From the NCBI RefSeq assembly GCF_000499845.2, contig NC_023751.2, positions 9,389,564 to 9,453,563 on the forward strand: a stretch of 64,000 nucleotides of DNA, in the 5' to 3' direction. The DNA comes from Phaseolus vulgaris. Taxonomy: Eukaryota > Streptophyta > Magnoliopsida > Fabales > Fabaceae. The translations under genes and the position numbers were made by a program. Shown here piece after piece: positions 24,200 through 37,936 of the stretch (position 1 is the first letter of the stretch; every line of letters starts with the position of its first letter). The notes beneath the pieces are model-generated. The model was not told the origin of the DNA and ran no database searches. It saw nothing but the letters and a program-made list of their open reading frames with translations.

Positions 24200-26590
24200 T
24201 TGTTTTAAACTACTTTAAAAATTAGTTAGTGAAGTGGGGCTTTTTCTCTCTGTGTTTCAAAGACTTATTTTTCTCTGTTATTGTTTGTTTGGATCTATCC
24301 ACAGGAAGGAAGTGGGAAATAAAATAAAATAACATAACATAAAATAAAATCAAAATTAAGTTAATTGTTGTACATGCCTGATTTATGTCTTAATTTTCCT
24401 TTCAAGTTCCTTAAAACAAATAATGGAATCCAAGAGAATCGAAGAATTATTAAGTTATTAAGTTATTTTAGAGAGAATTCATGAGAGTTGAATACATAAT
24501 AATAGTTAGTATTTAAATTGGCGGTGCACAAAAATTAATCTTTAATCACGGATATATTGATATAAATTTCTTATTTTTTATTATTTAATCAGTTAGATGT
24601 TGCATATTTCTTAGTGTTTAATAACTATTTATCCTATTTATTATCTAGCCAATAAATAGTGTACATTTTTTAATATTTAATAAAAACAATAACGCAAAAT
24701 TTTATTGCCTCAATGATTAGATGAAGCATACTTTCTAATGATTAACTTAGAAGAGATCAGTGTAAACTTTTTATTATCTAATTGATTAGTGGTTTACATT
24801 TTTCATTACTAAATCAAGAAAAATATTGATTGCAAGTTGTTTATTATGTATCTATGAAAAAACATTCTTTAGTATTAGTCGATAGTTAGACTCTTCGTAT
24901 AGTTTAAAATATTTTTTTAGTATTTTTCAAATAGTTACTAATAAAATATTATATTTAATGACGATTTATTATGATGGTTCTAATTCTGTGATAAAATTAT
25001 AATATAAAAACATTTTTTATGTCACTTATAAATTCAACTCACATAATATGTTATTATTATATTTTTATCTATCATCATAAGTCATTCACTTAAAAATAAT
25101 TTATATTTATTTTAGTTTTAACCTTTTTCTATTTTTTATCTCTTTTTTCTTCTCATTTTCTCTAAATTTAAGCTCTCATTTACCTATTTTAGTTTTTATT
25201 TTATTTTAATAATACTTCAAGTTATAAATGCAACTTATCACTTATAAAAATAATTTAATTTTTTTTTTAAAAAAGTAGCATATCTATAAATACTTATCTT
25301 GTGTTGGAAGTATACTATTCCAAAAAATCTCTTTATAAAATGTTTATGTCACACTACACAAAATAATTTTATTTTATTAAATTAATATTGTACCGTTCGG
25401 TATTGGAGAATTCAGTTACTCTGTCAAAACGCATTTTAAGGCACCTAATAAATAACAACAACAATTATGTGAATTCTTTATGAGTCATAACCATGTCTCA
25501 CTTAATATGGGTGACATCTCCGAAAAATCAACTAAACATTGATTAACTGAAAAATATTGAAGATATTCTCCCAATATGAATACAAATATATCATATATCA
25601 ATATATCTCCCTATAAATCATGTTACACATCAATTAAAACCTGATATTTATTTGACCCATCACAACAAGGGTCTATGACTAAACAATATAAATAAACTAC
25701 TTTGAGCGCTAATAATAAAAGGAGAAGACTTAAAAAAAGGAATGAGAAGACAATCAATACGTCAACAATTACAACTTATTCTAAATATTATCTAGACCCA
25801 CTTTACCTATAAATATATATATATATATATATTATTAATATCTATAAAATGAGAATGTTTTAATTTTACTTGCTGTAATTTTTGTTTTGTTTTATTCCTA
25901 TAAAATACAAAGCATATCTGTTTAGACTTATCTTACTCTTTCTAAGACACGGAGAGATATCTTCAATAAAATCTATTGTTTCAATTAAAATTAATTATTT
26001 TTTTACCAATTTAGGATTTATTAAATAATGTAAACAAAATTTATGTAAGTGTTTTCCTTATAAGCGAAACACGCTAGCAAAAAAAAAAGCCCAAGACTTT
26101 CATGAAACTTACTAAACACGTGTAACAAATTACGTATATGTCTCACTCACCCTTGCATGATATACGTTTAGCAAGTAACATTCTTTATTTTATTTTATTT
26201 TTGCATTTTGAAGAAGAAATATTTATACAAATTGAAATAAGTCACTTACCATAACTATATTAGTATTGAAGTGATTTTTTTTTTATGAATTACTTGAATT
26301 TATGTGATATTAAAACACAGAAATTCAAGATAAACCAAACATATTGTCCGATTAGTGAAATACTAACTACGCCCATTGTTTAATTAATTTATTTCAAATA
26401 AACATTTTTTAAAAATTCTTAAGAGAATTTTTAAAAAATAATTAATTTCTTAAATTTTTTCTTAAGTAAATCAAAATTTTCTTATTTATCCAATAAATAT
26501 TTGAATATGAAACATATAGTAAAACAGTGATAAAAAAAGGAAAAATATAAACAGGATGTGATAAAAAAAATGATAAAGAAGAGAAGTGTG
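24200..26590. other. AT-rich intergenic DNA between divergent genes
   Basis: Separates the minus-strand yippee-like gene from the plus-strand RRM gene. It is AT-rich with no recognised ORF and has an (AT)n run at about 25809-25832. The outer few hundred bases on each side presumably hold the two promoters; no clear TATA box stood out on either side. Confidence 0.45.
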
Positions 26591-26799
26591 TTGAAATAGG
26601 TGCTTATAAGGTGTAGATGAAAACAAAACTGAAAATCAATGTTGGTTGAGCAGAAGTTTGAAGTTTGAAGTTTGAATCTGTGTCGTGTGGCGTTTCTGAG
26701 GATTAATCAAGTACCTTCAACCCATATTCTCATCCTCTTTTACTTTTCAATTTCACTTCCAATTTCAATTTGTTCATCAATCAATCAATTCCCAACCTC

Positions 26800-29700
26800 A
26801 TGTCCGACGGTTATTGGAGATACGCGGAATCGCGGCACGCCCCTTCATCCATCGCCGGCAAGCGCTCTCGTTCCGACTACGGTATGCTTCAATTTAGGGT
26901 TTTCATATATCTTTTTCCTGTCGCTGGGTTTTCATCTCAACGCAAAAGGCCGTCATTACCTATTTCGCCAAATCTAAATTCAAAACGTTGAATTTACCCT
27001 TTTATGATCTTTCCCCCTTCCAATTTCAGTCCTTACCTGTTACATAGCTTTTATTTTTCTTGGTTTGGTTAGTTTTTTTTCCTTTTTTTACCTTTAAACT
27101 CTTTCCCTTGTTCCAATCAGAGGGTTTGTGTTTGTCCCTTTAGTTTGGATGCGCTGTAGGTCACCTATCATGATTATCTTCAACATCGTCATCTTATTGG
27201 CGGGTGGTTATGCATTCTTAATGTAATGTTGAAGGGGAATGTGACAGGTAAATAAAGGGGGAGAAAATACGGCTATGAAGTGTTTGCTGAACTGAATTTG
27301 GTCTTAAAATTTTTTATATAACCTCCTTGATTAATGATGAGGAATTCTTTGTTCCTGTTTTTTTCTAAGTGCCTAACTATTGTTCACTGTAGCTCGGACA
27401 CTCCTTTTAAATATAGCGTGTCCGATACCACTCGTATGACACTCATAGGATACTTATCCCTGAAGTGTACAAATCAAAAAAATTTGTTGGATTTCTGACA
27501 ATTCTAGCACAGTTCTAATACAATTTTAAAAAAGAAAAATACATTAATTTTCTAAAAAAGTATAAATTTTATTATGATTATAAAAATAAGAAACACATCT
27601 TTTTGAACCAGTTATGAAAAACATCTTTTTGCTCCAAAAAAATAATCTGGAACATACTTGTGGACATAATTTTTTATTGTCAATTTATATAATTCATAAT
27701 TATATAATATATAGATTTGTATATCCGTGTCCTACATTTTAGAGATTATACGTATCTCCGTGTCGTATCAGGCTCAGTGTCTGTGCTACATAGCTTAAAA
27801 CTAGAAAGAGATTGCAAGAAATGAAAAGTGATGATACTCCCCTGCTAATTTTTCAAGAGTTTCTGGAAAGAGTTTTTCATTTTATTTACTAAACTGGCCA
27901 CCATATGCTTCCCTGAGTCTGAATTGTGTGCCCATGATCTTACTCTTTTAGGTAGGTCTGTGTCTAATTTTGTGGTGAATCTATCTTTTTCTGATATTTA
28001 ATTTTCAATAATGGAGCTATTCTGTTTCAAATTCATGTTGTCTTAATCTTAGGCTTGTAACTTGATATACATAGTTTCTCTGTCATCTGATTTTTTAATC
28101 TTCTGTATTTCACAATCATCATGTGAATTATTCATTGTTACCTTGTTTTCCCTGTAAACATTCTCATTAATTTAAAGTATTGTTTAATTTTGAAGATGTC
28201 TCTGGCGTTCATGACTTGCCCAATTACTTTCCCCATGACGATGATAGAGGAGGGCATCGAGTAATTAGAGATGCTGAGTCCCTTGATGCATCTTATGAGC
28301 ATTACCTCCGTAGTGCGGTATTAGCTATTTATCGGTTCCTAAATGGCCAGTTATCTTTTTCTTGTTCTTTTATTACCCTGATTGTTATATATATTGAGTT
28401 TGTAGGCAACTAAAATGTATTTAAATGTGTTTTTCTATGGATATGATAATGTTAAAAAAAGCCCAGATAATTTCTGTTTCAGCTCATGGGATATTTGGAA
28501 GGAATAGGGGAAAAATTTAAAGTTTTTTTTTTTGTTAGATACATTTTGAAGAGTACTAATATATTAATTGTCGTGTCCTACTATTGTGTAATGAACACAA
28601 AATTGTGAACTCTACCTTGTTCTAATATCCTATCCAGTTAAAGTGAGCACGTTATGGAAATAGAATAATTTATTTCACTGCCTTGCTCATCTTGTTCAAT
28701 CTCGTTTATCAAAGAGTACATCTGGTGTGTGAAATAGGCCTATATGTTTAAGGATAAAAAATTGTACATTTTTCATCAGATTTCATCGTATGGTTCGGGA
28801 CAGTCCAATAGAACCATTGGCGGGCGAGTTCCCAATCGTAGTATTGACGATTCACATGTTGCAAATATTGGGGGAGTAGACAGGGGAACAAATGCAAAAG
28901 ACAAAATCCTGGGATTTAGTAGTGGAAGAGCTGACCATTCTCTTCCACCTGACGCTACCAGTACACTGTTTGTTGAGGGTTTGCCTTCTAACTGCACAAG
29001 ACGGGAAGTAGCTCGTATCCTTTCATCCGGTTCCCCTTAGATCAATGCTTTCATTGGGATTTAATTCTTCTGTAAGTGAGATGCGAAGAGTGAAAGATCT
29101 ACTGTTGATTTGAAATAAAGTGTTTCGTAAACAGAACCCACTTTAAATCAACGGTAGATAGGACCTCACTTTCTCTCCTCACACATATTCCTTTAGAGGA
29201 GTCAAATATTTTTCATTGTAGATTCCTCCTCCTTAACTTGTGAGGTACAGATATTTTTCGTCCTTTTGTTGGCTATAAAGAAGTTAGGCTTGTTAGCAAG
29301 GAATCAAGACAAGTAAGTTTAATTAAAAAGTAAAAAAAAAAAATTGTATACGTTGATGGATTTTTTACTTTGATTTTGTGCAGCCAGGGGGTGATCCACT
29401 GGTGCTTTGTTTTGTCGATTTTTTGAGTCCGGGTCATGCAGCAACTGCCATGGAAGCATTGCAGGGTAAGGTCTCTATTTCTTCTATTCTTATAATGACA
29501 TCCTCATGTGTGTCTTCGAAAATCCTGTGTTCCATTTCTTTATCTCCTTAAGTGTGAATATAGATAAAATGCTATAGAACCATTTTTTGCAATTTCACTG
29601 TGTTGGCAAGAACAAACTGTATATTCGATTTCTTTATGATTTGCATTCCTTGTGTCCTAGCCTCGAACATGGGCTGCTCTACATAATATATACTGGATTT

Positions 29701-30865
29701 TGGGTAAAATATAAATTCAGTAATCTGATGAGGCAGTGATGGATTTATAATGTGAGTGCCTCCTGAAACATACTCAGTGGTATTGGATAAAGGATCTTAT
29801 TACAAGGACATCCGGATGTGAGTGTAGAATCCTAGAGCACTACTTTCGACATCACTAAAAAGCAGCATTGCATTTAACCCTAAGTAAGCATCTGGATGTG
29901 AGTGTGGAATCCTAGAGCACTACTTGATGGTCTTTCGACATCACTAAAAAGCAGCGTTGTATTTAACCCTATGCACTATATTTCTCATCTACCATACCTT
30001 TTATGCGGGGGTGGAGTTGGTTTGGCTCTGATGAAAGCGGTACTCAAACTTGGGAAGGTAACAGACTGATTCATGTAAAAGTAATGTCACGATAATGAAT
30101 TTTACCGACTTGTTGTCCATCTTTGTCATGCTCATTGATAAAGCTGACACCGATATATAATCATATCTGGTTGTAAGATTGTGGGGACTAGATTGTGAAT
30201 GCCATCCAATTTGGCATTTCCATGTTACGGAAGCAGTCCTCCTGTTTTTGAGGAACTCATCTGGGTTGGGTGGATTGCTTAAAAGAACATTGGTTTTATG
30301 GAATATTGATGGCTACGGGCCTGTTTGAGAAAATACGCTCTCTTGGTATAGTAGAATTGCCAAATTCATTTGCTCCTCCATCTACCCTGCACCGTAAGAT
30401 TGTGTGTTGCACGTCACAATTTATTATTTGTTCTGCCGCATTCGTCTAATATTCTAAGTTTCCTTGAATGGCCGACGGTGGAGACAATCTAACGATGGAG
30501 AGTTATTGAAAGGTTACTCACCCATCCTTTCAAGTAGCAGGTTTGACCCCTTGGGTAACTAGTAAGGAGCGCATTTTCACCTATGTTGGATATTGGGTTT
30601 GAACGTATTTAGATGCATTTCAGGTGTATTATGTCATAAGCCGAGTTAAGATACGACACGCGACACGCGTCTTATATCATCTTCCTTTTAACACCCTAAT
30701 CCGCTGTTCAGAACATGGCTAGTTGTTCAGCGTAAAACAATGAACGTTAATTTTGCAGGTTACAAATTTGACGAGCTTGACCGCAACTCGGTCAATTTAA
30801 GGTTTCAATTTGCTCGCCGCTATCCTGGTGCGAGGTCAGGTGGCGTACACCGTGGCAAACGTTGA
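26800..30865 (+). CDS. NSR/RBP1-type nuclear RNA-binding protein, single RRM (229 aa)
   Basis: Six exons join with all phases closing: 26800-26881, 28196-28317, 28780-29014, 29251-29312, 29384-29465 and 30759-30865 (690 nt). The N-terminus (MSDGYWRYAESR, then GKRSRSDY) and C-terminal RRM match the plant nuclear speckle RNA-binding proteins NSRa/NSRb and Medicago RBP1. The RRM runs from about residue 128: RNP2-like LFVEGL at 131-136, IFRPFVGYKEVRLV at 148-161, and RNP1-like LVLCFVDF at 173-180. It ends YKFDELDRNSVNLRFQFAR and a basic GKR tail. Family members modulate alternative splicing in nuclear speckles and bind the non-coding RNAs ENOD40 (legumes) or ASCO (Arabidopsis). The acidic/glycine-rich middle (69-125) is low-complexity linker. 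No defects were seen. Confidence 0.92.
27390..27787. mobile_element. Small inverted-end element in intron 1 of the RRM gene
   Basis: The left side reads TAGCTCGGACACTCC, followed by GTGTCCGATACC. The right side, read on the minus strand, begins TAGCACAGACACTGAG and continues with ATACGACACGGAGATACG. These are imperfect inverted repeats rich in the word GACAC/GTGTC, with AT-rich filler between. It looks like an old non-autonomous DNA transposon. No target duplication was found, so the superfamily is unknown. Confidence 0.45.
29809..29970 (+). repeat. 80-bp tandem duplication in intron 5 of the RRM gene
   Basis: A unit beginning CATCCGGATGTGAGTGT, containing TCCTAGAGCACTACTT and ending near TTTAACCCTA, starts at 29809 and again at 29889. 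The second copy has a small insertion (GATGGTC) and several substitutions. It is intronic with no coding effect. Confidence 0.85.
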
Positions 30866-31829
30866 ATTATGCAATCACAGGTGATTAATTCTGTTATTTC
30901 TATACGCTCACACTGTTTGTCAATGGTCGTTGGGTGCTGGATAAAAACTTAAATATAAACAGTTAATCATGCTGAATCGTGAAACGGAAATTCCATGTAG
31001 GATTCACTCACGATGGGGAGGTTATGATTATGATTTTAAGAGGCAAGTGACCAACATTGCAGTCGAGAATTACAGTTGCTTTCATTAGGAACAAATCGAT
31101 CATTGTGGTATTCGTGTGGGGAGTGCTCGCTAGAGATTCAGATTGTGCATGTTTGAGAAAAAAATGTTAATTTATTTACTATAAATTACTTCAAATTGTC
31201 TTATCCGAAATAACTTATGACTTTGATGGTTTTTCATTTCTCTTTCGAATATATGTCTCCTAATAAGAAGGATGTTTTCCATGCATGTGTTTTACTTTCT
31301 TGTGAGCCTTTTGGATATAAAGTACTGTTAATTTTTAACTTTATTTGATTAGTATAATTAAACAAATGTCAATTCTTGCTTTATAACCAAATCCATTATA
31401 CCTGCTTTTTTTGCCCTCGGTATATATTTTTCACATGAATATGACTTTTCTAGTTTGCTTTAATGTGAAAGGTATTCCAATTTCTAACTAATATCCTTAT
31501 ATACAACAAATTTTAGCCATTTCACAAAGCATAGATATGTGTTTCGAGTTGTTAGTGTTACTCTTGGGATTATATTCTATTGTGGGTTGCGTGAACTATT
31601 AGGCTAGTCCCGATCTGTAATTATAATCCTAATGGTAATGACCTGCTAATGGTAGCAAATTAGCAATGACAATAGTATGATCTAAGCGTTGTTAGTTATT
31701 TCATATATTTTATTTTATTGTGATTGTCCAGTCCGAGTTATACTGTCAACTTGAAGTGGATGATAAAATGTTGAAACAGCATGTGCCGTATGAAGGCATT
31801 GTTCTTTGAATTTGATCGTTGTTGTAGTC
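30866..31829 (+). other. 3' flank of the RRM gene
   Basis: Presumed 3' UTR and downstream DNA; no ORF recognised. Several AATAAG/AATATA-type words could serve as plant polyadenylation signals but none is distinctive. Confidence 0.4.
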
Positions 31830-31941
31830 AGTCATTAATCATGTCTGATGTCACTTGAGCGTATTTCCAGTTGCACTTAAGTAACAGTCATTAATCATGT
31901 CTGATGTCACTTGAGAGTATTTCCAGTTGCACTTAAGTAAC
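31830..31941. repeat. 56-bp tandem duplication
   Basis: The unit AGTCATTAATCATGTCTGAT, followed by GTCACTTGAG and TTTCCAGTTGCAC, occurs at 31830 and 31886. The two copies are almost identical, differing at GAGCG versus GAGAG. High identity indicates recent origin. Confidence 0.92.
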
Positions 31942-32494
31942 CCTGCATATTCGCCTTTGCCTGAAGCTTTCCCATCAAAGATACCAAATTATCTTAGTTG
32001 CGCCCTTTAGAAAGTAACAGTACTATATATAGTGTCATTTGCCCCGCTTGTGAGTGCTGCTCAAGGGAACAGATAGAAAGGAAACTAAACCTATTCGTTT
32101 GGTTTTTGTTGGATAAGGCTTACTTTGGCACTGCTATAGTATTGTGAACAGTAGCGATTTTGCTGTGACTGCCGCAATTTGAAGACATTACCATGTAACT
32201 TTCTAGCATCTCATGGCTGCTCCATTTCCTTATGTTATCAAGTATCGTAATCCTTTTCTTTCTCAAAATCGTGAAAAGAATAAAAATTGGTGAAATTTAG
32301 TGGAAAAAACAAAACAGTGATACTTTGTTTTACATTTTTAAATCTTAAAATATATAATAATCTGAAAATGAGGTCATATTTTCATCTCTATAAATGGGTC
32401 ATTCACACGTAAACAAATAAACTGACGATAAAAAACTTGAAATCAAATAAAATGGCACCACTATTTCATGTGTGCTTGACGTACCTAACGAGGT

Positions 32495-32698
32495 ATGCTG
32501 AATTGGCTTATAGTATTAGTTCATGCTGCTACGGAAGTCATTGACAATAAGTTTTGTGGAACATTTAATGCTGAATTGGCTTATAGTATTAGTTCATGCT
32601 GCTACGGAAGTCATTGACAATAAGTTTATTGGCTTATAGTATTAGTTCATGCTGCTACGGAAGTCATTGACAATAAGTTTTGTGGAACATTTAATGCT
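32495..32698. repeat. Three-copy tandem repeat (72/54/72 bp)
   Basis: TTGGCTTATAGTATTAGTTC, followed by ATGCTGCTACGGAAGTC and ATTGACAATAAGTTT, begins at 32503, 32575 and 32629. Copies one and three continue with TGTGGAACATTTAATGCT; the middle copy is cut short by 18 bases. The copies are identical over the shared part. Confidence 0.93.
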
Positions 32699-33847
32699 CG
32701 TTACTGCTGACAACAACCCTTGAGAATATGAATCCTGTGATTTTGCTGTCTCATACAAGGCTTGCTCATTTCCAAGCAGTGACCAAAAATTGGCAAATCA
32801 TTCATGTCGAGCCACGTTTATGGATTGCAAAGCACCAATTCCATAAACCGTATCATGGATAGTTTTAGTCAATTTCCCAGTAGTACTATTATTGCAATAA
32901 CAAAATATATGTACAATATTATTGTTTTTATTTCTCATCTTTTATTGTATGTCAAACTTTTCTCTTTTTTAATTATACAAGTAACATTTTTTGTTCTAAT
33001 AATGTGCAGTTGGTTGGTTATGCAATATGCAGGATATTTGCTAGGAACAGAAGAAGAAAGAACAATATTTGTTTTTAAATATTTGTATGCTATGATAATT
33101 ATTTGTTATAGATTCTCTATTGAAGTAATGGTAGTTAGGACAGGTAATGTTGATTCGGGGCTTCTTCCTTTTGAATTCCCTCATACCTGTATGAATTCAT
33201 GTTAGTTATGGTTTGATTGCATGAAGGTGGGTGTCACTGTTGGAAATTTAAACATAAACCTATTGAATTGTTGCATTTCACTAGAATAATTCTTATATAC
33301 CATATAATGAAAATATTGAATGATTTTAAAATTTTCAAAACTTCAATGGCATTCTTTTTCATCTAATACTTCAGAAGTTATTTTAAAGATTTGTTAGAGA
33401 AAATAAAATTACACATTTGACTTACTTTTATTGAACTCCAATCATTTGTCAATTATTTTATTTTTATATGATAGAAGCACGGACTAACAACATGGGTTAT
33501 ATATGTAAGATAATTACACAAGAATTGGAAACGTGATAGATAAAGTTGTCATGTTCTCCAATGTCTTTGGCTACTTATATGGACTAGTCATCATGCTATC
33601 ATAGCGATGACGATAGTTCCTTATTACGCGTTCTCAATAAAAACTGTAAAAATCAACAAATCAACTTGTTATTTTATATTAATAATAATATTGTTTTATG
33701 CTAATTCCAAACTTCTAATTTCTTAAATAATTATAAAGTAAGAAAGTAAGATAATAATTACGTCATCTAATTAATAAAAGTAAAGAAATGATATAGACTA
33801 AATTGGAAAAATATTTTTTTTTAAATATTTAATAAATCATAAAGATT
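32699..33847. other. Intergenic DNA; unassigned 133-codon ORF at 32804-33205
   Basis: The ORF at 32804-33205 is rich in I, F, V and Y and would give a hydrophobic protein, but this is what AT-rich DNA produces by chance. No family motif, TATA box or neighbouring exon supports it. The rest is featureless. Confidence 0.35.
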
Positions 33848-36800
33848 TAACAGGAATTTAATTAAAAATATATAAATTTATAAAGAACCTGAGAGTTAAT
33901 TAAAAAAAAAACAAAGTAAATACAAATCATCTCCAAATCTCGATTTTATTCGAGTACAATTTATTATTTTCTAATTTATTATTTCCAAGAATTTCAAAAA
34001 ATGTGAATGAGATTTAAAACTTTTCCTTATTTAAAGATTACAAATAATTTTTTCAAAAAATGTTATTTGGTTTTCAATGTTGTGTTTGGATTAGGAAGAT
34101 GATTTGGGATGTTTGAAGAAAATGATTGTTTGGATTAAGGTGAATAGAGTAGAAAATGAAGTGAAAGTTTACGAAAGCTTGTGAGTCATGTGAAAAAAAA
34201 ATTATATTTTTTATTATTTATAATTATTTTAATTATCTTATTATTATTATTATTTTATAAATTTATTATTAATATTAATATTTTTATTTTATTTTATATA
34301 TTATTAATATTTTTCTTTTAATAATAATAATTATTTATATTATATAATTATTTCTTTATTTATTTTCCTATAATATAAATATAAATATTAATGAAATAAT
34401 AATATAAAAATATATATTTAATATAATAAGTATACACATATATATAATAAAAGATACAATATATTTAATAAACTTTTAAAAATATAAATTAAAGTTAAAA
34501 TAAATTTTAAATTAAAACAAAAATTATTATAAAACCTTAATAGATAAAAAAGTAATATTTTAAAATAAAAGTATATTAAAATAAATCATTAAAATTTAAT
34601 TAGTTTTATTTAATTTATTAATTTAATATTTTTATTTTATTATAAATTTAATTATTATATATTTTAAAATAAAAATAATAATATTCGTTACATTTTATTT
34701 AATAAGAATAAATTAACTTAAATTATTAAAAATGAATTTTTTTTACAATTAAGAAAAAGTTTGAGGAGATATTTTTTCTCATTTTTAACTGTTTTCATTG
34801 CTTTATATGTTACCTTGTTGAAAACAAACAGGGAGTTAGAGTGAAACAAGCAGGATCTGTCTTAAAAAAATGTTTGCTGTGAAATAATGTGCACAAGAAA
34901 GGGTAGGTCCGACATTTACAAGAAAGATATTTTGAAATGATAGTTGAGACAGCTCACCAATATCTGTGCAGAATCTCATGAATTCCCACACTTCTCGTTT
35001 CTAATATTCTCTACTAACAATCTACACACTTTCACAACCATCTTATACTCTTTCCTCTTAATACTCATTTCTCAATTTTCTACTCATTCTCTTCCCCCAA
35101 TTTCATGTGTCTCTCTCTCAATTTAAAAAATTATCATTAAATATCATAATATTTTCTATAATCTATATTTATATATATGAGATTTTTCTCTTTAACTACT
35201 TTCAATTTTATTTTATTCTTATAATAATATTTAATTTTATTATTATATTATGTCATTACGTCATTTTTTATTTTTTTAAAAAATATATTAAAACAGTTAT
35301 CATAAGCAATTTTAAATGTAGAGTAATTTTTTTTACTTTAATTTTCTAATATATATCTTCATTTCTTCATTTTTGTACCGATGTTCTGCTTCTCAATTTT
35401 ATTTTTTTGAATTTTTGAGATTTTAAGACTTTTTTTTCTTTTTTCTCTATATCTCTCGTACATACGAATACACATAAATTTATATTTTATTTAAATATAA
35501 ATATAAATATACATATAATAATAATAAAAATAAAAAATACGAATATAACACGTTATCTCTAGTTGATGATAATGAAATTCGATACTTATTTGTAATTTTT
35601 GCACTTCACAGTAATACATCCGTGAACATAATTATAATTATAAATATACCTCCACCAAACACCAAATTCTTGCAATTAAAAAATATTAATACTTATTTTT
35701 CATTTATGTTTAATTTATGAAAGTATCACGTTATACAGTAGTTTGATATACATTAGTCAAAGTGTTTGACACTCATCTTAATTTTTATGTATAGAAAGAG
35801 AATGTCATAAAAAATAATTTTTATATATTTTATTTTTCAATTAAAAACCTATTAAATGAAACTTATAAAAGGTGGGTAAAATATTGCACTATTTTAGGAT
35901 TAGTAAAGAATGAACTCTAATAACTTTATATACTATTTTAGTTTTCTTCAAAATTAATGGTTTAGATGCGTAACGGATCCCAGCAAATTTAGTAACCCAT
36001 CAGAAAAATTTAGGTTATTTTAATGAAAACTTAGAACAATAGTGTAGAAGACCTAAATAGCTAGAAGAACTGTCAATCATGGCTGTTCTGCAAAAAAAAA
36101 AGTATAATGAAATGGGAAAAGGAGAAAAATGAATCCAACCAATTGCTTGCCCCATGTGAGTGAGTCACTTGCAATAATGACTCTTCCACACTATCAACAT
36201 TCACACATCACACTCACACACCCCAAGTTCACATAAGCTTTTTCCATTTTTTTTTTATATTTTTTCTTTCTATATTTTATTCATTTGTTTTGTCAAAGTT
36301 TAAAATAATATTATTTTTTCAATTCTATTAATCTAATTTTAATTCATATTTACTGATGGACTAATTATAAAATAGAAATAACAAATTTCATAACTATTTT
36401 ATTGTGACAAATAAAAATTATTAAATTTCTAAGATTTTTTACAGATTAAAGAAAAGAGAGAAAATAACTTGCCGGATCCTTACTGTTGGCAAACTAGTGC
36501 ATAAATTATTGCCCTTAATTGCGAATTGAAGGCACGCCCAATTATCATTCAAAAGTGTAATAATTTTCAAAGTCAAAATTCGACTCTACATAAACTTCAG
36601 ATATTGTAATTCATTTTCAATATTTCATTAGCTAGCAATGTTTTCTAAATTCTAAATTGACTATCCTTGAAAATGACTAATCTCTTAAGTTAAATGCAAA
36701 ATATTAATTTAAGAGTTAAATATATTTTCTTTTAATGTGTTATAATGTAAAATTAGTTTTTATTTTTAATCTAAACTTTACCTCTCTTAGATATTTCTAG

Positions 36801-37894
36801 TAAAACAAATTTATATAAAATGAATATTTACTATTTCTTTTAAGAATTTCCAGCGTATATTATATAATAATAATGTAACATGTTAATGATAAATCAATAT
36901 AAAATATTTTAACATCATAATCAACACTACAAATTTGTTTTATCAACACTACAAATTTATTTTGTCAGGTAAAAAATTCTGACAAAAATTCATTTCAATA
37001 ATTTTTTTACTACAAATAATCATAAGGTCTAAAGTTCGAAACAGAAAGAAAACTCAATTCGTGTAGAAGTAGATAGAGGAAAAATATATTTAACCATTAA
37101 TTTAAAAGCTTAAGCACATTTCTTATTTTTATAAATAAATTATTTTTTATTTTAGTTTCTACAAAATTCATTTTCAATCTATCTAAAATTGAAATTACTA
37201 TTTTAGTCTCTAAACTAATGTTCAAAATTTTCTTTACTCTGTATGTTTTTTTCTCTTTCAAAATTAAATCTAAAAAATCTGAAATCACTATTTTTAATTG
37301 TGTGTAGGAAACAAGTTGTATGCTGAGCCAAATTAAAAGTAATTAATTAAATATTTATTGTGAGGAGATAAGAATAAGATAAGAGAAAGAGTCAAATATG
37401 ATACATAAATGTGAATACTAATACAGCAAGTGTCCCCACTCACTAATGTGCTGTCATAATAATCCTTGTTTGTTGCTATTTTTATTAGCATTAGTTAAAA
37501 TACAAAGGATAACTCTAAAATTGAATATTTACATTATTATGAATACTCTACTTATAAAACTTGTTGGAAGAACACAACTTTATAAATTCTTATGAACACT
37601 CTACGTATAAAAGTTCAGAAATTATAATTAAAAATAAAATAAAAATATTATTTATATACATTAAATAAAAGAGTATCATTATATAGTATTATAAATTTAT
37701 AATTAAGTGTGTGATATTTTACACTTTATAAAAAGTTTGACGCAATTTTTATTTTTAAAATTATTTGTTTTGAAACAAGTTGAATCCTTGTTAGTCACCT
37801 AAGAATTATGGGTTGCCGGTAGTAGTTGGGAGTATGGTATTTATCAGAAGAGAAAAAAAGGGTACCATTTTTATTATTCAAGTATATGAAATTG

Positions 37895-37932
<38 letters not shown>
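37895..37932. repeat. (AT)n microsatellite, about 19 units
   Basis: Perfect TA dinucleotide run of 38 bases. The duplicate at 61954-61989 is two bases shorter. Confidence 0.9.

Positions 37933-37936
<4 letters not shown>

Noticed and set aside
32804..33205. 133-codon hydrophobic ORF
   Set aside because: Rich in I/F/Y from A/T codons and no homologous pattern; hydrophobicity alone is not evidence of a membrane protein here.
34080..34830. Possible MITE with TTTGGATTAGG-type end and AAACAAACAGGG-type end
   Set aside because: The two ends do not pair convincingly and no target duplication was found.
35107..35349. 80-codon ORF that occurs twice (also 59166-59408) with identical protein
   Set aside because: Identity reflects the 6.1-kb duplication, not selection; the peptide is I/F/Y-rich noise.
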